A stretch of DNA of 64,000 nt. Origin: Erythrocercus mccallii. Its lineage: Eukaryota > Chordata > Aves > Passeriformes > Dicruridae. Under the pieces are notes generated by a model that was not told the origin of the DNA, ran no database searches, and saw only the letters and a program-made list of their open reading frames with translations. The position numbers were made by a program, and so were the translations under genes. Within the stretch, counting starts at the first letter, position 1; each line of letters begins with the position of its first letter. Below, in pieces: positions 52,201 to 64,000 of this stretch. The stretch covers positions 186,001 through 250,000 of the forward strand of contig VZRG01001057.1 of assembly GCA_013397435.1 (NCBI GenBank). The letters run 5' to 3'.

Positions 52201-55200
52201 CAACTACATGTTGGGGCCTTTCCTTCCAAGCAATGTATAATTTGCAGTGGAAAATGAAAGACTACTGAACTGGTTTGTCAAGAAGCTGAGAACAAGATGT
52301 GACAGGTGATAAATACTTTGACAATCACACAGGGTGAAAATGAAAGGCAAAAGGTGAGGGCAGGTGAAAGAAATTTGCTGAGGTCTGAAAGTAAAGAGCA
52401 ATATAGTTTCAGTATTACAAGTAAGGTAATAGAAGTTGAATGGAAAGATGTTACACATATTCTGGCAATACGGGTGTTATGTATTTCTTAGAAAGAGAAC
52501 AGAAGGCATCCCCCTATCTATGGGATGGATGTCTAAGATTAGCAGGCAAAAATGAAGAAGGAAAAATACAGAGATAACAGAGAAAGAGTAATAAGACAGC
52601 AAGAAGGTGAAATAAAAATGAGTGAAAGACAAGTACGAAAAATGAGCTAAAATAAATAAGAAAAATATGAAGCTGTAAAGTTATACAATATATAAGGAAG
52701 AAAGCTCAGGAAAGCACAGAGAAACTAAAAGAAATGTAAGAGAGGAGAAAGCAACCTTCTACTATGCAAATTACATTCCTTTAGAATGAAGATATTTAAT
52801 TTTGATTGACTTAATCCTCCCCCACTGCCAGAAAAGCCTACACTTCTTGAGTTCATCAAAAATAACCCCCTACAATAATTTTTGAGAAAAAGAAAAATCA
52901 AATCAGAACACTTACTATGTAGAATAAATTCAATATGTACCCACTATGGCAATGGAAATTAAGGTCATCTTACTATAAAGAGAATTTATGAAAATACATT
53001 TCATTAAGAAGAAAAAGGGGAATAATGTAAAGTGTTAACCTTACTGAAAGCAAGTATTTAATTCTCATTCTTCCAAATAACAAAATTTACACATCATCAT
53101 TTCAATTATAAGAATAATGTTGAAATTTTATGCAATGCAAAGTATAAGCATCTATAAGAATAGATATCAAAACATACATTTAAGATCTTTTATATTTGTT
53201 CATTCACCATCAGCTGAGAAGAATGAAACAGAGCTTTTAAGGATTTCTAGCAATGAAGATGTGGAAACTGACCACTGTGCTAAGACTTTTATAAACTGTG
53301 TACTAATTCACAGCATAGGAAAGATGCAACATTTAACTAGATAAAACATAGAACTAATCAAAGTCTTCTTCTCTCTGCTGAATAGTGTTTGATTTTTTTA
53401 GTTCTGCTGTCTCACTCTACCATTGCATAATATTCTATGCTTAGGTTTTAAATTCATATTTTGAAAGGTTTCATATATGCATTGAAATTAGTAACTTTGA
53501 TCATTTCTGCTAAGGAGAAAAGTATTTTACAGCCTCTGAAATATCCTCCTCTTCCCAGGCAATAAACTGTCAGTGATCATGGTGTGATTACGAGGCCAGT
53601 CTGTGTTGCAGAAAGGTAAAGTACTGTTGCACAATAATTAACAAGCTAATTATCACAATATAGCACCATAGCTGTGCACTGCAATGCTCATGTCCCCCAT
53701 TTAGGTCTTTTAATGTTTCCATTCTTTTACTTCTGTCTCAATTGCGTAAGTATGTGGTGGGAATCGTATTTCCCTGATCAATTTGTATGTTTGTATACCT
53801 TATTTTATTTAAAAGGATGTCTGAAGGACAAAGCATTTTTTGCATTGTGTAAACACATCATCTTTGAAAAGAATACAGTATTTACCAGGTGATGAGACAT
53901 AACCATAACAGAAAGAATAGATCTGGTATTTGTTTCAGCTTGTTACCTTTAAAGGAAAGGAAAAAAGTTATCTAGATACATTACTATACTAGGGAGAATA
54001 TTTTTGAATGCTGGATAGGTTTTAGGAATGGCATTTTGCTCCTATTCTTGTGAAATGTCTCTTAATGTTGAGCTGAACCAAATAGAAAAAATTATGAAAG
54101 ATGATGAGAGAATCATAGCCAATGAAGAAAAGCCAGAATAAGTTATTATTGCAGATGAAATAAAGGATGGGATTCTACAGATGTAGGTTTGCAAAGAAAT
54201 CCTGCATGGACATACATATTGAAGACAGGAAGCTTCTGTGCTAGAGAAAGAGAAGCAAAGAGGAAGAATTGTTGTGTCTTCAGAATAAAGCAGTTATATG
54301 ACTCTTAAAATATGATAGTAGGAGAACTGACAGAACCTCATATTAAGCACAACTCCTAATGAAATGGTAAGTGGTAACAAAACAATATGTTGTGATTCCT
54401 GGCAGAAATAGCTGTAATGCACATCTGTATCATTTCCAGTATAATGTTTCTTGTCTTGTTCCATAGCAATCCAATCTGCTTCATAAAAGTGTAGTCAGAC
54501 AGTGAAAGATCTAATTTGATTCTGGAATCTGTTAGATCAAGTCAGTGAATTCTGAGATATAAATGTGGACTAACTAGGATGGAATTCTATCTGCTTATAA
54601 AGTACCTGGAGACCAGAGACAAAGGAGTTACATGTGCAGTACAACAGTTGCCTAAGTGATGCTGATGTCATGATGCATTCAATTTGTTATCGAATTGGGC
54701 AGGAAGCTTCAAAATTATTTCAATTCTTTTAACTGTACGGTTTTCTATTGCTCTATGACTGCTCACAGTGACAGGCAAGTTCTTTTACTTTTTGTCTTTT
54801 GGCCGTATAATGGAGGTAGGAAAGAAAGATTTAGGACGCATGATCACAAATTGGAACATCTTGTTACTATTTTCTTTCTATTGTTTAAGTCAATGTAGCT
54901 GTTAAGTCTCAGCTTGTTTGCTGGATATTTCAAAAGGTGTGAGTACTAGACCCATCTGCCTATGTGATCTACAGTTTAAGTGATAATAGAGATGTTTTTA
55001 GCCCTGTGGTTAAAAACTATTCTATGTGATCATTGTAATAGATTGATAGCAGAAAAGCCAGAATGAAAAAGCCCACAAACTGAATAACCTCAGGAGCAGA
55101 CCTATATAGTTATAATGGTTTTACATTAAATTGTCTATGACAATTTCTTGTCATTAAATGCTAGCCATTTAGAGATACTGGGGAAAATTCTATGTCACAG

Positions 55201-58200
55201 GGAATCAGATTTTTGTAAAGCAAAAGGAAAGGATTTGTTCATTTACCTTTTCCGTTGTTGGTGTTCTTTGTGTGTGGCAAGTAGCAATTGTGTACAATGG
55301 CTGGTGAAAAGAGGGAATTCTTTACCTCCTCCTGGGTTTGAACAGAGCTTCAGAAAGAGGCTGGGGTAATTTTTCCTCCCCAGAGCTGGGCACATTGTGT
55401 GCCTCACACCTGAATGGGACTGCAGCAGAAGAGCCAGCTTCTGAACCCTCAGTGGGGAAGAAGAGACACTGAAGAAATCATAAGAAACCAACCCAGAATA
55501 GGGATGTGCTCATGTGTTTATACACATACATTTAACAAGAAGTTTACTCTGCCCTTCACCATCTGCCATCTTTTTGGTCTCTGCTGTTTACTTTGAGCTC
55601 TCCAAGCAAGGGTGTGTTTATGTGATGCAGTAGAGAAGTGTTCACATCCTCCTTTTTTTGCTGTATCCATTAGACAGTAGTGCCATTTTCGTCCTCAGTG
55701 TTTTCCACTTACCCAGCACCCTTGGAACGGCAGCAGGATGTGACTGCTGTGTGTGTTGTGCTCACAGGGCTGCCCAACTGGTACAGCATCCTGCACTTCA
55801 GTGCTCTGCATGCAGCATCAGGCAGTGCTGAATGGAAAATGCCGTCACCAGTTTAGAAGAAATAAAGGCCATTCATCTGCCTTTGGGGAGGAACCTAGAT
55901 ACAGACCTCACTGTGCTGGGTGTAACATGGAGAGATGCCGTCTGGCAGAACCATAGAGTCAAGAAATTCAGAGCAGGAAGAATACGAAATAGCATTGCCC
56001 TTCTTTTAAAAGTGAGAACTGAGGCACAGTTTCTTCTCCATCAAGATCAAAATGAACATCTGTGGCATGTGAAAGAAATAAATCTCAGAATAACAAGTCT
56101 GAGACACTTCTTTCATGTGGGGGATAGCTGAGACACATGAAATGGTCTTTTTAGGGACTCTGACTTCATTCTTTCCCAGTAATAAGACCTCAAAGCATTA
56201 CTTACACTTGGATATGTTAAGTTCAGCTGATTTACCTTAAGTATTTTTTATTAAAGCACTAGTTTAAGATTACAAATTACGAAGCATGTTTTCCCACTGA
56301 ATTTGACACAATATTTTTGAAGTTCATGAATCTATTAAGCCCTGAACCCTCTCTAGTGTATTAGACAACAGTAGTGATTTACATTATTTTGACGTTGCAA
56401 ATGAGTTTTCAAGGGTAATGGATTTCATATAGAGAGATTAAAAGATAACATTCCTTCCTTTGTGCCTGCTGACTTCTTTCCCCCATCATACTACATTTAG
56501 CAAAATGACTAAGGCAGAAAGGATGCTGGTGTATTTTTATGTTAATGAATGTATTTTAATTTCAAATAGCATTTCTGAAGAAAAGATACACTCCAAAAAA
56601 AGTGATGCCAGTGCAAAACTAATGAATTTTCATTCTTTTCAGTATACTTATGCGCTCATGAATTCTTTTTGTTGTATTCTGGTGCATGAGAACATATCAG
56701 TAGGGACTCAGAGTATGCAGCTCACAGATCTGATTTTTACAGAAATCCAGCTTAACTTTTCTAGCTACATAATAAAGTTCACCTCAAAAGTGGGTTATTT
56801 TTAGTGACCAGTTGTGAATTAGCTATAGAAATGCATACTTCAGGAAGGCAGAACAAATTTTAAAAAGATTTTTTTTTAAACAACACATTGTAAATGACAA
56901 GAAGTCTTTGCGCACAAAGGATGCATTTAACTGATTTGTACCTAAATTGGGCTATTCTTAGACAAATTTTAAGGGCAGGCCACTCTTGTCTCTGAAAGTC
57001 TGCAGCTAAGAACTCACTCTTGCTGCGGTTGCTTTGCTTAAAGCAGTGTGATGTATACTTTAATCAGTTAAACTGAAATTTCACTGCACTAAGTCTTCTA
57101 TGTCTTGGAGCACCTTGGAAAACCCTTGGCTCCTTGGAAGTGAAAATGGTTTTTGCCATGATATAAACCAGAAATCTCCATGGTCTCTGCATGATGCCCA
57201 TGGCTGCTGGGCCAGCGACTGTGTTCTAATGCTGGTGGTGAGGGACACAAGAAGCAGCCTTTTTTAACAGCACAGGCCATGGATTGCACTGCTCTGATCC
57301 CAGACAATTCCCATAAGAATTCTTAGTTCATGGCCCCTCCAAGCCCAGATTCACTGGCAAAATAGTGACCTGCTGCGATCTATTTGTGCATCCTGTCAAG
57401 AATGGGGCACAATAAACCAGTCTGTGCTTTGTGTAACACGTGTCATAACAGCAATATAAAACCAATGACGTGGTTGAACAGGATTGTTGGTACTCATCAG
57501 AACAGATCAGTAAATGATGTTTCTTTTACTGCCATAACTGAAGCATACCCAAGTGCTTGTATAAAGCAAGAGCACTGGCCATGATTTACTGCACTGCAGT
57601 AAAATCAACAATGCAGCACTCCACAGAGCCAGGCAAATCTTATATTTGATGTGCTGAGTGAATAGACAGAGCAAACATGCTTCCCAAAAACATTTTTTAA
57701 TCACATTGCTATAGTTCTTGTTTCTAACACTCCAGAACTTCACTATATGAGTAAACACTGGTGACTCTTGAAACCAAAACATTATTCAGAAGCTTGATTT
57801 GAAATAATTTCTTTTACAAGTTACAAAACAAATTGCACTGATTTTCTCTAAATTCTTTTCAAGGAAGTGAAAAAGAATGATTTGAGAAGTTAACAGTAAC
57901 TCATAGCTAAGTTCCAGTTGAGCAGGAGCCAAAACTGAAACTAAAAATCTTAGGCCTAAATAAAGGCATGTGATTCCATCTAAGATAAAGTTCCCATTGT
58001 TAGAGAGGAAATACAGAAATTTTCTATAGTTGAAAGTAAATTCAAACGTATGATATCCTTAACCAGCTATATAGAGCCATAGTAATACTTTTATAATTAG
58101 AAAAACATACTTAGTTTAAAATACCACAAATTAGGAAACATAAAATTTTCAAGAGACCTATTTTTTTAATGAAAATTTGACCTATTATAAATACTTTTCC

Positions 58201-59649
58201 TGTCTGTAAAACTGTGTTTTCTTCCTCAGGCCTTCTTGAACTGGGACAGATTTTTATTTTGTTCAGTAAAAGTTTGGACATTGAATAAATGTATTTTCTT
58301 TGTAATTAAGTGATAATAAAAAGAATTATCTTAGTACTGAAATAGTCTACTCTTGGTATAAGTTTGCAGTTTGTTGTTTCTGCCTGAAACATGAAGGACA
58401 GAATGACAACTCATCATGTCAGCTTAGTGGCAGGGCTCTTACTAATTTTTGAATATGTAAGAGTGAAGATGAATGCTTGCTTGTTATAACCATTGACTCA
58501 ATAGAAAAAGTGATAGACTTTGTGGAATGAGCAGTCTTCTCCAAGAAGATTCTCCAACATTTCTTCAGGTAGCAAAATAAAATTCAGGTTTCAGAATTTC
58601 CTTAAAAGCCAAAATATGCTTTATGTGCATGAAAATTGAACTAATGCATAGAAATCACAGCCTATTATGGCCAATGGGAGATTCCCTTCTGGAATAAAAG
58701 ACCTTTTATATAGAATACTAACACTATCAATTTTAACATGAAAGACACATGAATTTACAAGTCGGAAGTACATGCAAGGGAGAGGATTGAAAATTATGAA
58801 AAAACTTAGCCAAAGATTTTGGTCTAGGGCAGACTGCATGAAATAACTGTTAACAGTTAACCCCTGCCCTCTGTAGTAACTCTCTGTTATCATTCCAGGT
58901 ACCTGGGAATAACAAGACCTCTTACATACCCTGTAAGGCAGAATGGGAAGTGTATGGCCAAAATGATCCTGTGTGTCTGGCTCTTATCTGCCTCTATCAC
59001 CATACCCCCCCTCTTCGGCTGGGCCCAGAATGTAAATGATGAAAAGGTTTGCCTCATCAGTCAAGACTTTGGCTACACCATTTACTCTACAGCAGTTGCA
59101 TTTTATATTCCAATGTCAGTGATGCTTTTCATGTACTATCAGATTTATAAAGCTGCCAGGAGGAGTGCTGCTAAACACAAGTTTACTGGTTTTCCCCGTC
59201 TGGAAGAAATGGAAGGGATTTCTGTGAATGGACTTGTAAAACTGCACAAGGAATCTGAAGAATGTACTAATTTTTCACGACTCCTAAAGCATGACAAGAA
59301 AAACATTTCCATCTTTAAAAGAGAGCAGAAAGCTGCCACCACCCTTGGGATTATTGTTGGGGCTTTCACGGTCTGCTGGCTGCCCTTTTTCCTCCTCTCG
59401 ACTGCAAGGCCCTTCATCTGTGGTACAGCGTGCAGCTGCATCCCCCTCTGGGTGGAGAGAACATTTCTGTGGCTGGGCTATGCAAACTCTCTCATTAACC
59501 CTTTTATCTATGCCTTCTTCAACCGGGACCTGAGGACAACCTATCGTAACCTGCTGCAATGCAGATACAGGAATATCAACCGCAAACTCTCAGCCGCAGG
59601 GATGCATGAGGCTCTGAAGCTTGCAGAAAAGCCAGAATTTGTTCTGTAA
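36771..59649 (+). CDS. HTR7: HTR7, 5-hydroxytryptamine receptor 7 (5-HT7), 425-aa short form
   Basis: CDS joins 36771-37297 and 58899-59649 (1278 bases, 425 aa; human short form b is 432 aa). It is a class A GPCR for serotonin that couples to Gs and raises cAMP at the plasma membrane of neurons and smooth muscle. N-glycosylation sites are N6 and N61. TM1 is at about 78-103. Amine-binding D3.32 is D158, in IAMDVMCC. The DRY motif is 175-177, with its R codon split by the intron. ECL2 C227 should pair with C151. The CWLPF motif is 335-339 and NPFIY is 376-380. ICL3 spans roughly 260-322. The extracellular N-terminus diverges from mammals while the helices are nearly identical. Reading to the first stop ends in PEFVL, as in isoform b. 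The other isoforms splice at 59646 to a downstream exon that I could not find in this window. Confidence 0.97.
42891..42903. repeat. Homopolymer run of 13 G
   Basis: Thirteen consecutive G bases in HTR7 intron 1. Length in the assembly may be inexact because such runs are error-prone in sequencing. Confidence 0.9.
52520..52755 (+). repeat. Purine-rich, C-depleted tract
   Basis: About 235 bases dominated by A and G with very few C, without a fixed repeat unit (GAAGAAGG, GAGAAAG and AATAAATAAG variants recur). Confidence 0.7.
58899..59649 (+). CDS. HTR7: HTR7 coding exon 2, through to the isoform-b stop
   Basis: Encodes Y177 onward: ICL2, TM4-TM7, helix 8 (RDLRTTYRNLLQC) and the C-tail. Acceptor CATTCCAG at 58891-58898. 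The TAA stop (59647-59649) lies within a splice-donor sequence, CT|GTAAG. The tail reads LAEKPEFVL, three residues shorter than human LAERPERPEFVL. Confidence 0.96.
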
Positions 59650-60270
59650 GGCCACTCATCCGCTACTGTGATATTCTGTTGTTTTATCACATTAGTTTTT
59701 TCCCCACAGGTTCGAAAGAAGTGTTTTAGGAAGAACCAGGCTGCTTGAGCACTGTTAATGCAGTCATCAAGAAACAAGGTAGAGCCCACCAGTCCTAATC
59801 AGCCTGGAAAAACAAGACCACCATCTAAAGAATTTGGGTGTAAGAGGAATATAAGAAAGGATGACAGCGAAATGTAGTGCAGAATGTTTGAGCTGTTAGT
59901 GAGGAAAAAGCAAAGTTGGCCTAACCCATTTGTTTGGCCCCAAAAACCTTTAGCAGGTCTAAATGTTCGATGCACCTTATGTCCTAGAGATTTTTTGATG
60001 TAATAAAGACCTGAAAATGGTGAAAAGTTCATTTCCTTCCACTCTGGTATTACAAAAATCAATCATTAAAGAAGAAGCTGAATCAAGGAACTTCTATTTC
60101 TTAGAAGTATTCTTTATTACAAAACTACGTATGTTCATTAAACCTTAATTTACTAGATTGCCTGGAAATGGACTAGGCTGTGAAATTTAATATTGCCTTT
60201 GCACAGCAACTCTGGCACTGAAAGAATATGTTACACTTCTAGTGTGATTATAACAGTTTGAATAAAGTCA
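59650..60270 (+). promoter_or_regulatory. HTR7: HTR7 short-form 3' UTR with candidate poly(A) signals
   Basis: If the stop at 59647 is used on an unspliced end, AATAAA at 60002-60007 and again at 60261-60266 are the first canonical signals. For the spliced isoforms this same stretch would be intron. Confidence 0.45.
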
Positions 60271-63200
60271 CATGTACAAGCATCTACTGCTGCATACAGC
60301 CATGTAGCACAGTTAGCTGCAGTGCTGCTGTGCAAATCACACCAGGTAATCTTGTACTATATTTCTAACATAACAAATCTGTCTGATTACAGTTTATTTC
60401 AGGATCTGTCTGGCCTTTGTCCATCTCTTCATTCTTTAATTCTCTTGGCTTTCTCAGCTGAGCACTTCTCTAATCTAGATGGAGACTGTCTGTGCTCAAG
60501 TCATTTCTGTTGATGTATCGTTTGCCCCTGTTCCACTTCAGTAGTTAATTTACTGTCTATTTGAAAGCTTTTCTACTTTTTTGGGATTTCTTTCTCCTCT
60601 GAAGTCAGTAAGGAAAAAATAAACATAAGACCTTATAACTTCAGAGACATCTGGACTTTATCCTTAAAAACAGATTTTAATCATCACTTGTGCTTAAAGT
60701 GATTTAAAGCCTTGCCGTGTGTAAGAATAAAGATAATTTACTTTTTCTGGTTCTGGCTTTTTCTACTACCATTGCAGTTTGTCCAAGTATGTGATCCTAC
60801 ATCTCCTGACTTTGGTAACGGATCTCTTCCATCAGTGTAGCAGGGCCAAATAGTATAACAATGTTTTTATTAAAATATTAATAATAAACATACAGATTAT
60901 ATTAATATATTATTAGTAATGTATTAATATAACATACAGTGATTGTGTAAGATACTATTATAATAACTTAAAATAATAATGAAACAACTCATAAGATCAA
61001 GATGAGTTTTTGGCCCGTGTTTCACTGCACACCACACTCCAGCTGAAGCAGAGGGCGAGGGTACATTAGTGAACAAAGACCATTTCAGAGCTTGATCTAC
61101 TTTTTCAGATATGGGGACATCAGTGAGGAGACATGTTCATTATCAAATTGCCTCAGCATCAAATCACACTTTAGGCTAACTTCTGTCTCCGCTTTCTCAA
61201 GTATGAAGCCAAAATGACTTAAATGAGTTCAGTGATGTTAATTTGGGCTAAGCAGGGAGCTGTCTGTGCCAGATCCCTTGTTGCAAGCATACAGACCTAA
61301 TTGCAAACACTTGAGCCTCTAACTGGCACATAGACAGGACCTGGACTGATGTGCTGAGCTGTGTCTACTGAAACATGCCTAAGTGATTTTAGATGTGTTC
61401 ATACACTACAGTAGGGAGTACATTTTGGCCTCATTTTCAGAAGAGAATTGTAGAGTAAGAGGCTGTATTCCAGCTTTAAAGCAGTTTTCGGAAGAAGTTT
61501 CAAACTGATTTGGGACAGTTCTATTTCTTTTAAATGTTGCAATATTATGCACAGGGACAAGGAGAGATTTGGGCCCAGAACATCTACAAGCTCTGGAGTA
61601 TGGAGTAGATCTCATATTAACTCAAGCATATTTTTCGTATTTGACATGAAATTGTTGTTGTTTCTTTATTACTTATCAGAGTAGCTTTTTGTTTGGTTGG
61701 TGTTTTCCAGCATAAGTGAGAAGTTTTCAAGGCCTTCTGCAAGTTTGGGTTTTTTTCTTCTGTGTAAGGATATACATGGAAACACACAAATAGATGTATC
61801 TAGGAAGACTCAAAGTGGGACTATAAAACTCTGAAGGTGATTTTAGAATTCTGGACAGAAATTTCAGCATTTTTGTTCTGTAGGAGAGCCTGAGAAGCTA
61901 TGTTTCCTTCCAATAAGATTTTTGCTTTTTTTTTTTTTTAATGAAATATGTGTCTTGTGAGTCAGAAATTGACATTTGCCCAGCTGTCACTAAAGGCAAT
62001 TGCTTTCCTCTGGGAAAACATCCTGCAGGAGTCCAGCTTTCCTCTACCATCTGTTCCAGGTAATGAGAGCACAGGAAAGAATAAGAGTTGTTATGGTGTG
62101 TACACTAACCCTTGAAGTTTTTGGAGATAAACATCTATATTTGATCTCTGGATATATTTAGAAAGAGATGACAAAAGAAAAAAACAAACCCAAAAACCAA
62201 ACTAGTACAAAGTTTCTTGATACACCCAAACCACATTATAAACAAATGGAGGGTGTTTTTAAATGAAACTGTATTTGAGGGGGAAAGTAAAGAAGTTGAG
62301 AAGATTGGAACAATGTCCCACTGCCCAAGCACGCAGAGGAAGAGTTGAGAAGAGAATGTTTTCAGAGAGAAATATAATGGAAAGAGGCTTTAAGAAGAAC
62401 AAGGAGGAAATAATTGTTTGAATTCATGAACAGGACATTTCACTTTTTTGAAAGATAAATAGAACTGCATCACAATATCTAACTGCAGCAATAGCATTTT
62501 TTTCACTTAGATAATTCACTGCATATCTGACAAGGGAGTAATACAAGAATGGGTAATGAAATGTCTATGTCAACATGTGCTTTTATCAAACCTGAGAAGA
62601 GATTGCACTCGAGGTCTGTGTGTTCTTACATGTGTTTCCAGAGGAAAGCCAGAAGGGTGAATCAGATAGATGTGGTTGTTAAAAAATAATGGAAATAAAA
62701 GACTCCAGGAAGCAGCCAGAGCACAGGCAGGCCATAATAACACTGACTAAGTGAAGAGGGAGAAAGTGAGAATAATACTCCCTCTGTCTGCTTCGCACTG
62801 TTTTGTAGAGGTTCCTGTGGCAGGAACCTCACTCCTAACACTTTCTCCAGCTCCCACCACCTACCAGCCTGTACATCTAATAGTGTGACACTGTAATACT
62901 GTGACATTGGCACTTGCCAAACTCCTCTGTTTAGCAAGAGTCTTACTGGGTAGTAATACAAATAGCAGAGTAGTAAAATATGTGACTTGATGATAATTTA
63001 TTATTATTTTACCTCTATTGCTTCACATTTCACTTTCATAAAAAGAGAAAAAATGTCTTTCATGCTCTGTTCGGAGCTAGAACCACCTGCAGAAAGATGT
63101 GTCAAAGAGTGGCAAATAAATCTACTGCAATGAGCCAGAAAGAAGGGAATTATTTATCAAATTAACACTATAAATAATGCAGACAAAATCTACTCACTGT

Positions 63201-64000
63201 TTTCCCCTGCTTCCTGGCAGGAAAACAGGTGTCCAGGTAGCCATTGCTCCAAACAGTGCAGCTTTTTTTAAAGAACATTAGTGAGTTAAGTTTTTGGATT
63301 ACTGACCAAGATGCTGCAGTTAAAAAAACTGGAAGGTGTTGGAAGCAATGCCATTGGTTCTTGTGCTTTTCCCTAGCTATTAAACTTTCATACTATTTTT
63401 CAGGAAAAAAAATTAAATTACAGTATTCTCAGAAAAAGTGCAAGATCAATGTGTCATCAAATCCTCTTCACAGTTTTCTTAAGAAGTAGTTATTGTCTTT
63501 TAAAATGTTTCTCAGGAAGACACAGAGAAAGAGAAAGGAGAAAATTAAGAGACTTGGGGAATGGTTTTAATATGCAAAGTTATTAATATCCTGGAATAGA
63601 AGACACCTGTTATTTCAAATACTGAGGAGGTAGGGATTGTGAGGACTAGATTTTTTTTAACAGAGGGGCTCAAGCAAGTAAATTTAAAACTAGCTTGAGA
63701 AACATTGAATCAGAAGGGTAATCTTTAAAATTTGTAAGAAATACAAATTTCTGTCCCTCTTCGTGGTTTTAAATCTTCTAAGGTTGTTCTTACCACTGAA
63801 GAGTGGGTTCAGCATGAGTCTGAATTGAATTATATTTTCTATATACGCTTTCTAAACATTTTGCCAAACTCACCTGTCATTACCCAAACCCAAAATTCAG
63901 CTGCTCTACTATTTTGCTGAATCCCTTCTCACGTAGGGAGAGTTCCAAAAGGACAGAATGGCTTTTATTTGCTGAAAACTGTAAAGATGCTTATAATTCC
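60271..64000. other. HTR7 downstream region or intron 2, no coding exon recognised
   Basis: I searched by eye for the conserved alternative C-terminal exon of 5-HT7 (encoding QNADYCRKK in mammals) and did not find it, so it is either beyond the window or diverged. A strongly AT-rich stretch rich in ATTAAT/TAATAT lies at about 60865-60975, and a poly-T run at about 61927-61940. No other repeat or gene is recognised. Confidence 0.5.

Larger units (their letters stand above)
37298..58898. other. HTR7: HTR7 intron 1 (21.6 kb)
   Basis: A single long intron that interrupts the DRY arginine codon. It is AT-rich. I recognise no nested gene, no processed pseudogene and no CR1 copy. Local landmarks are a 13-base G run (42891-42903), a (TA)n run (42338-42354) and a purine-rich, C-poor stretch (52520-52755). 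A compositionally more complex, E-box-bearing stretch lies at 46930-47240. Confidence 0.6.

Noticed and set aside
59650..64000. The known alternative C-terminal exon of 5-HT7 (QNADYCRKK-like)
   Set aside because: Looked for on + by its expected codons and not found; partial matches such as near 63120 do not keep the frame or an acceptor.
1..64000. CRISPR arrays, operons, prophage, tRNA or rRNA genes
   Set aside because: The DNA is vertebrate nuclear; no regularly spaced repeats, no tRNA A/B-box pairs and no rRNA-like sequence were seen.

Overview
The window is a stretch of vertebrate nuclear DNA, almost certainly from a bird. All three genes are split by GT-AG introns and encode proteins that align along their length with vertebrate families. 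The one recognisable interspersed repeat is a CR1 LINE fragment of the avian/reptilian type, introns are compact, and interspersed repeats are sparse. I cannot name the species.

Layout. 1-2416 is the upstream flank and promoter of ANKRD1. ANKRD1 (cardiac ankyrin repeat protein, CARP) lies on + in nine coding exons at 2417-9659, with an AU-rich 3' UTR running to about 10450. A convergent intergenic region (about 10450-13543) carries the CR1 fragment. RPP30 (protein subunit of RNase P and RNase MRP) lies on - in eleven coding exons at 13544-29983, starting from a CpG island at about 29480-30360. About 6 kb without a recognisable gene follows, including an (AAAAG)n microsatellite. HTR7 (5-HT7 serotonin receptor, a Gs-coupled GPCR) lies on +. 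Its exon 1 (36771-37297) sits in a second CpG island, a 21.6-kb intron follows, and exon 2 (58899-59649) carries the rest of the receptor. The window ends in HTR7 3' UTR and/or intron.

All three coding sequences reconstruct cleanly: ANKRD1 320 aa, RPP30 267 aa and HTR7 425 aa (short form), without frameshifts. Order and relative orientation match, as I recall it, the human chromosome 10q23 block HTR7-RPP30-ANKRD1. The genes form no functional pathway: one is a muscle/stress transcriptional cofactor and titin-binding protein, one a housekeeping RNA-processing subunit, and one a neuronal receptor. The block is conserved synteny, not an operon-like unit.

I found no novel multi-gene system. The points most worth a second look are RNA-level: an HTR7 stop codon embedded in a splice donor, a weak donor on a 38-nt RPP30 exon, an overlapping uORF at HTR7, an AU-rich element in ANKRD1, a ZNF143/THAP11-like site in the RPP30 promoter, and a perfect hairpin in an ANKRD1 intron.
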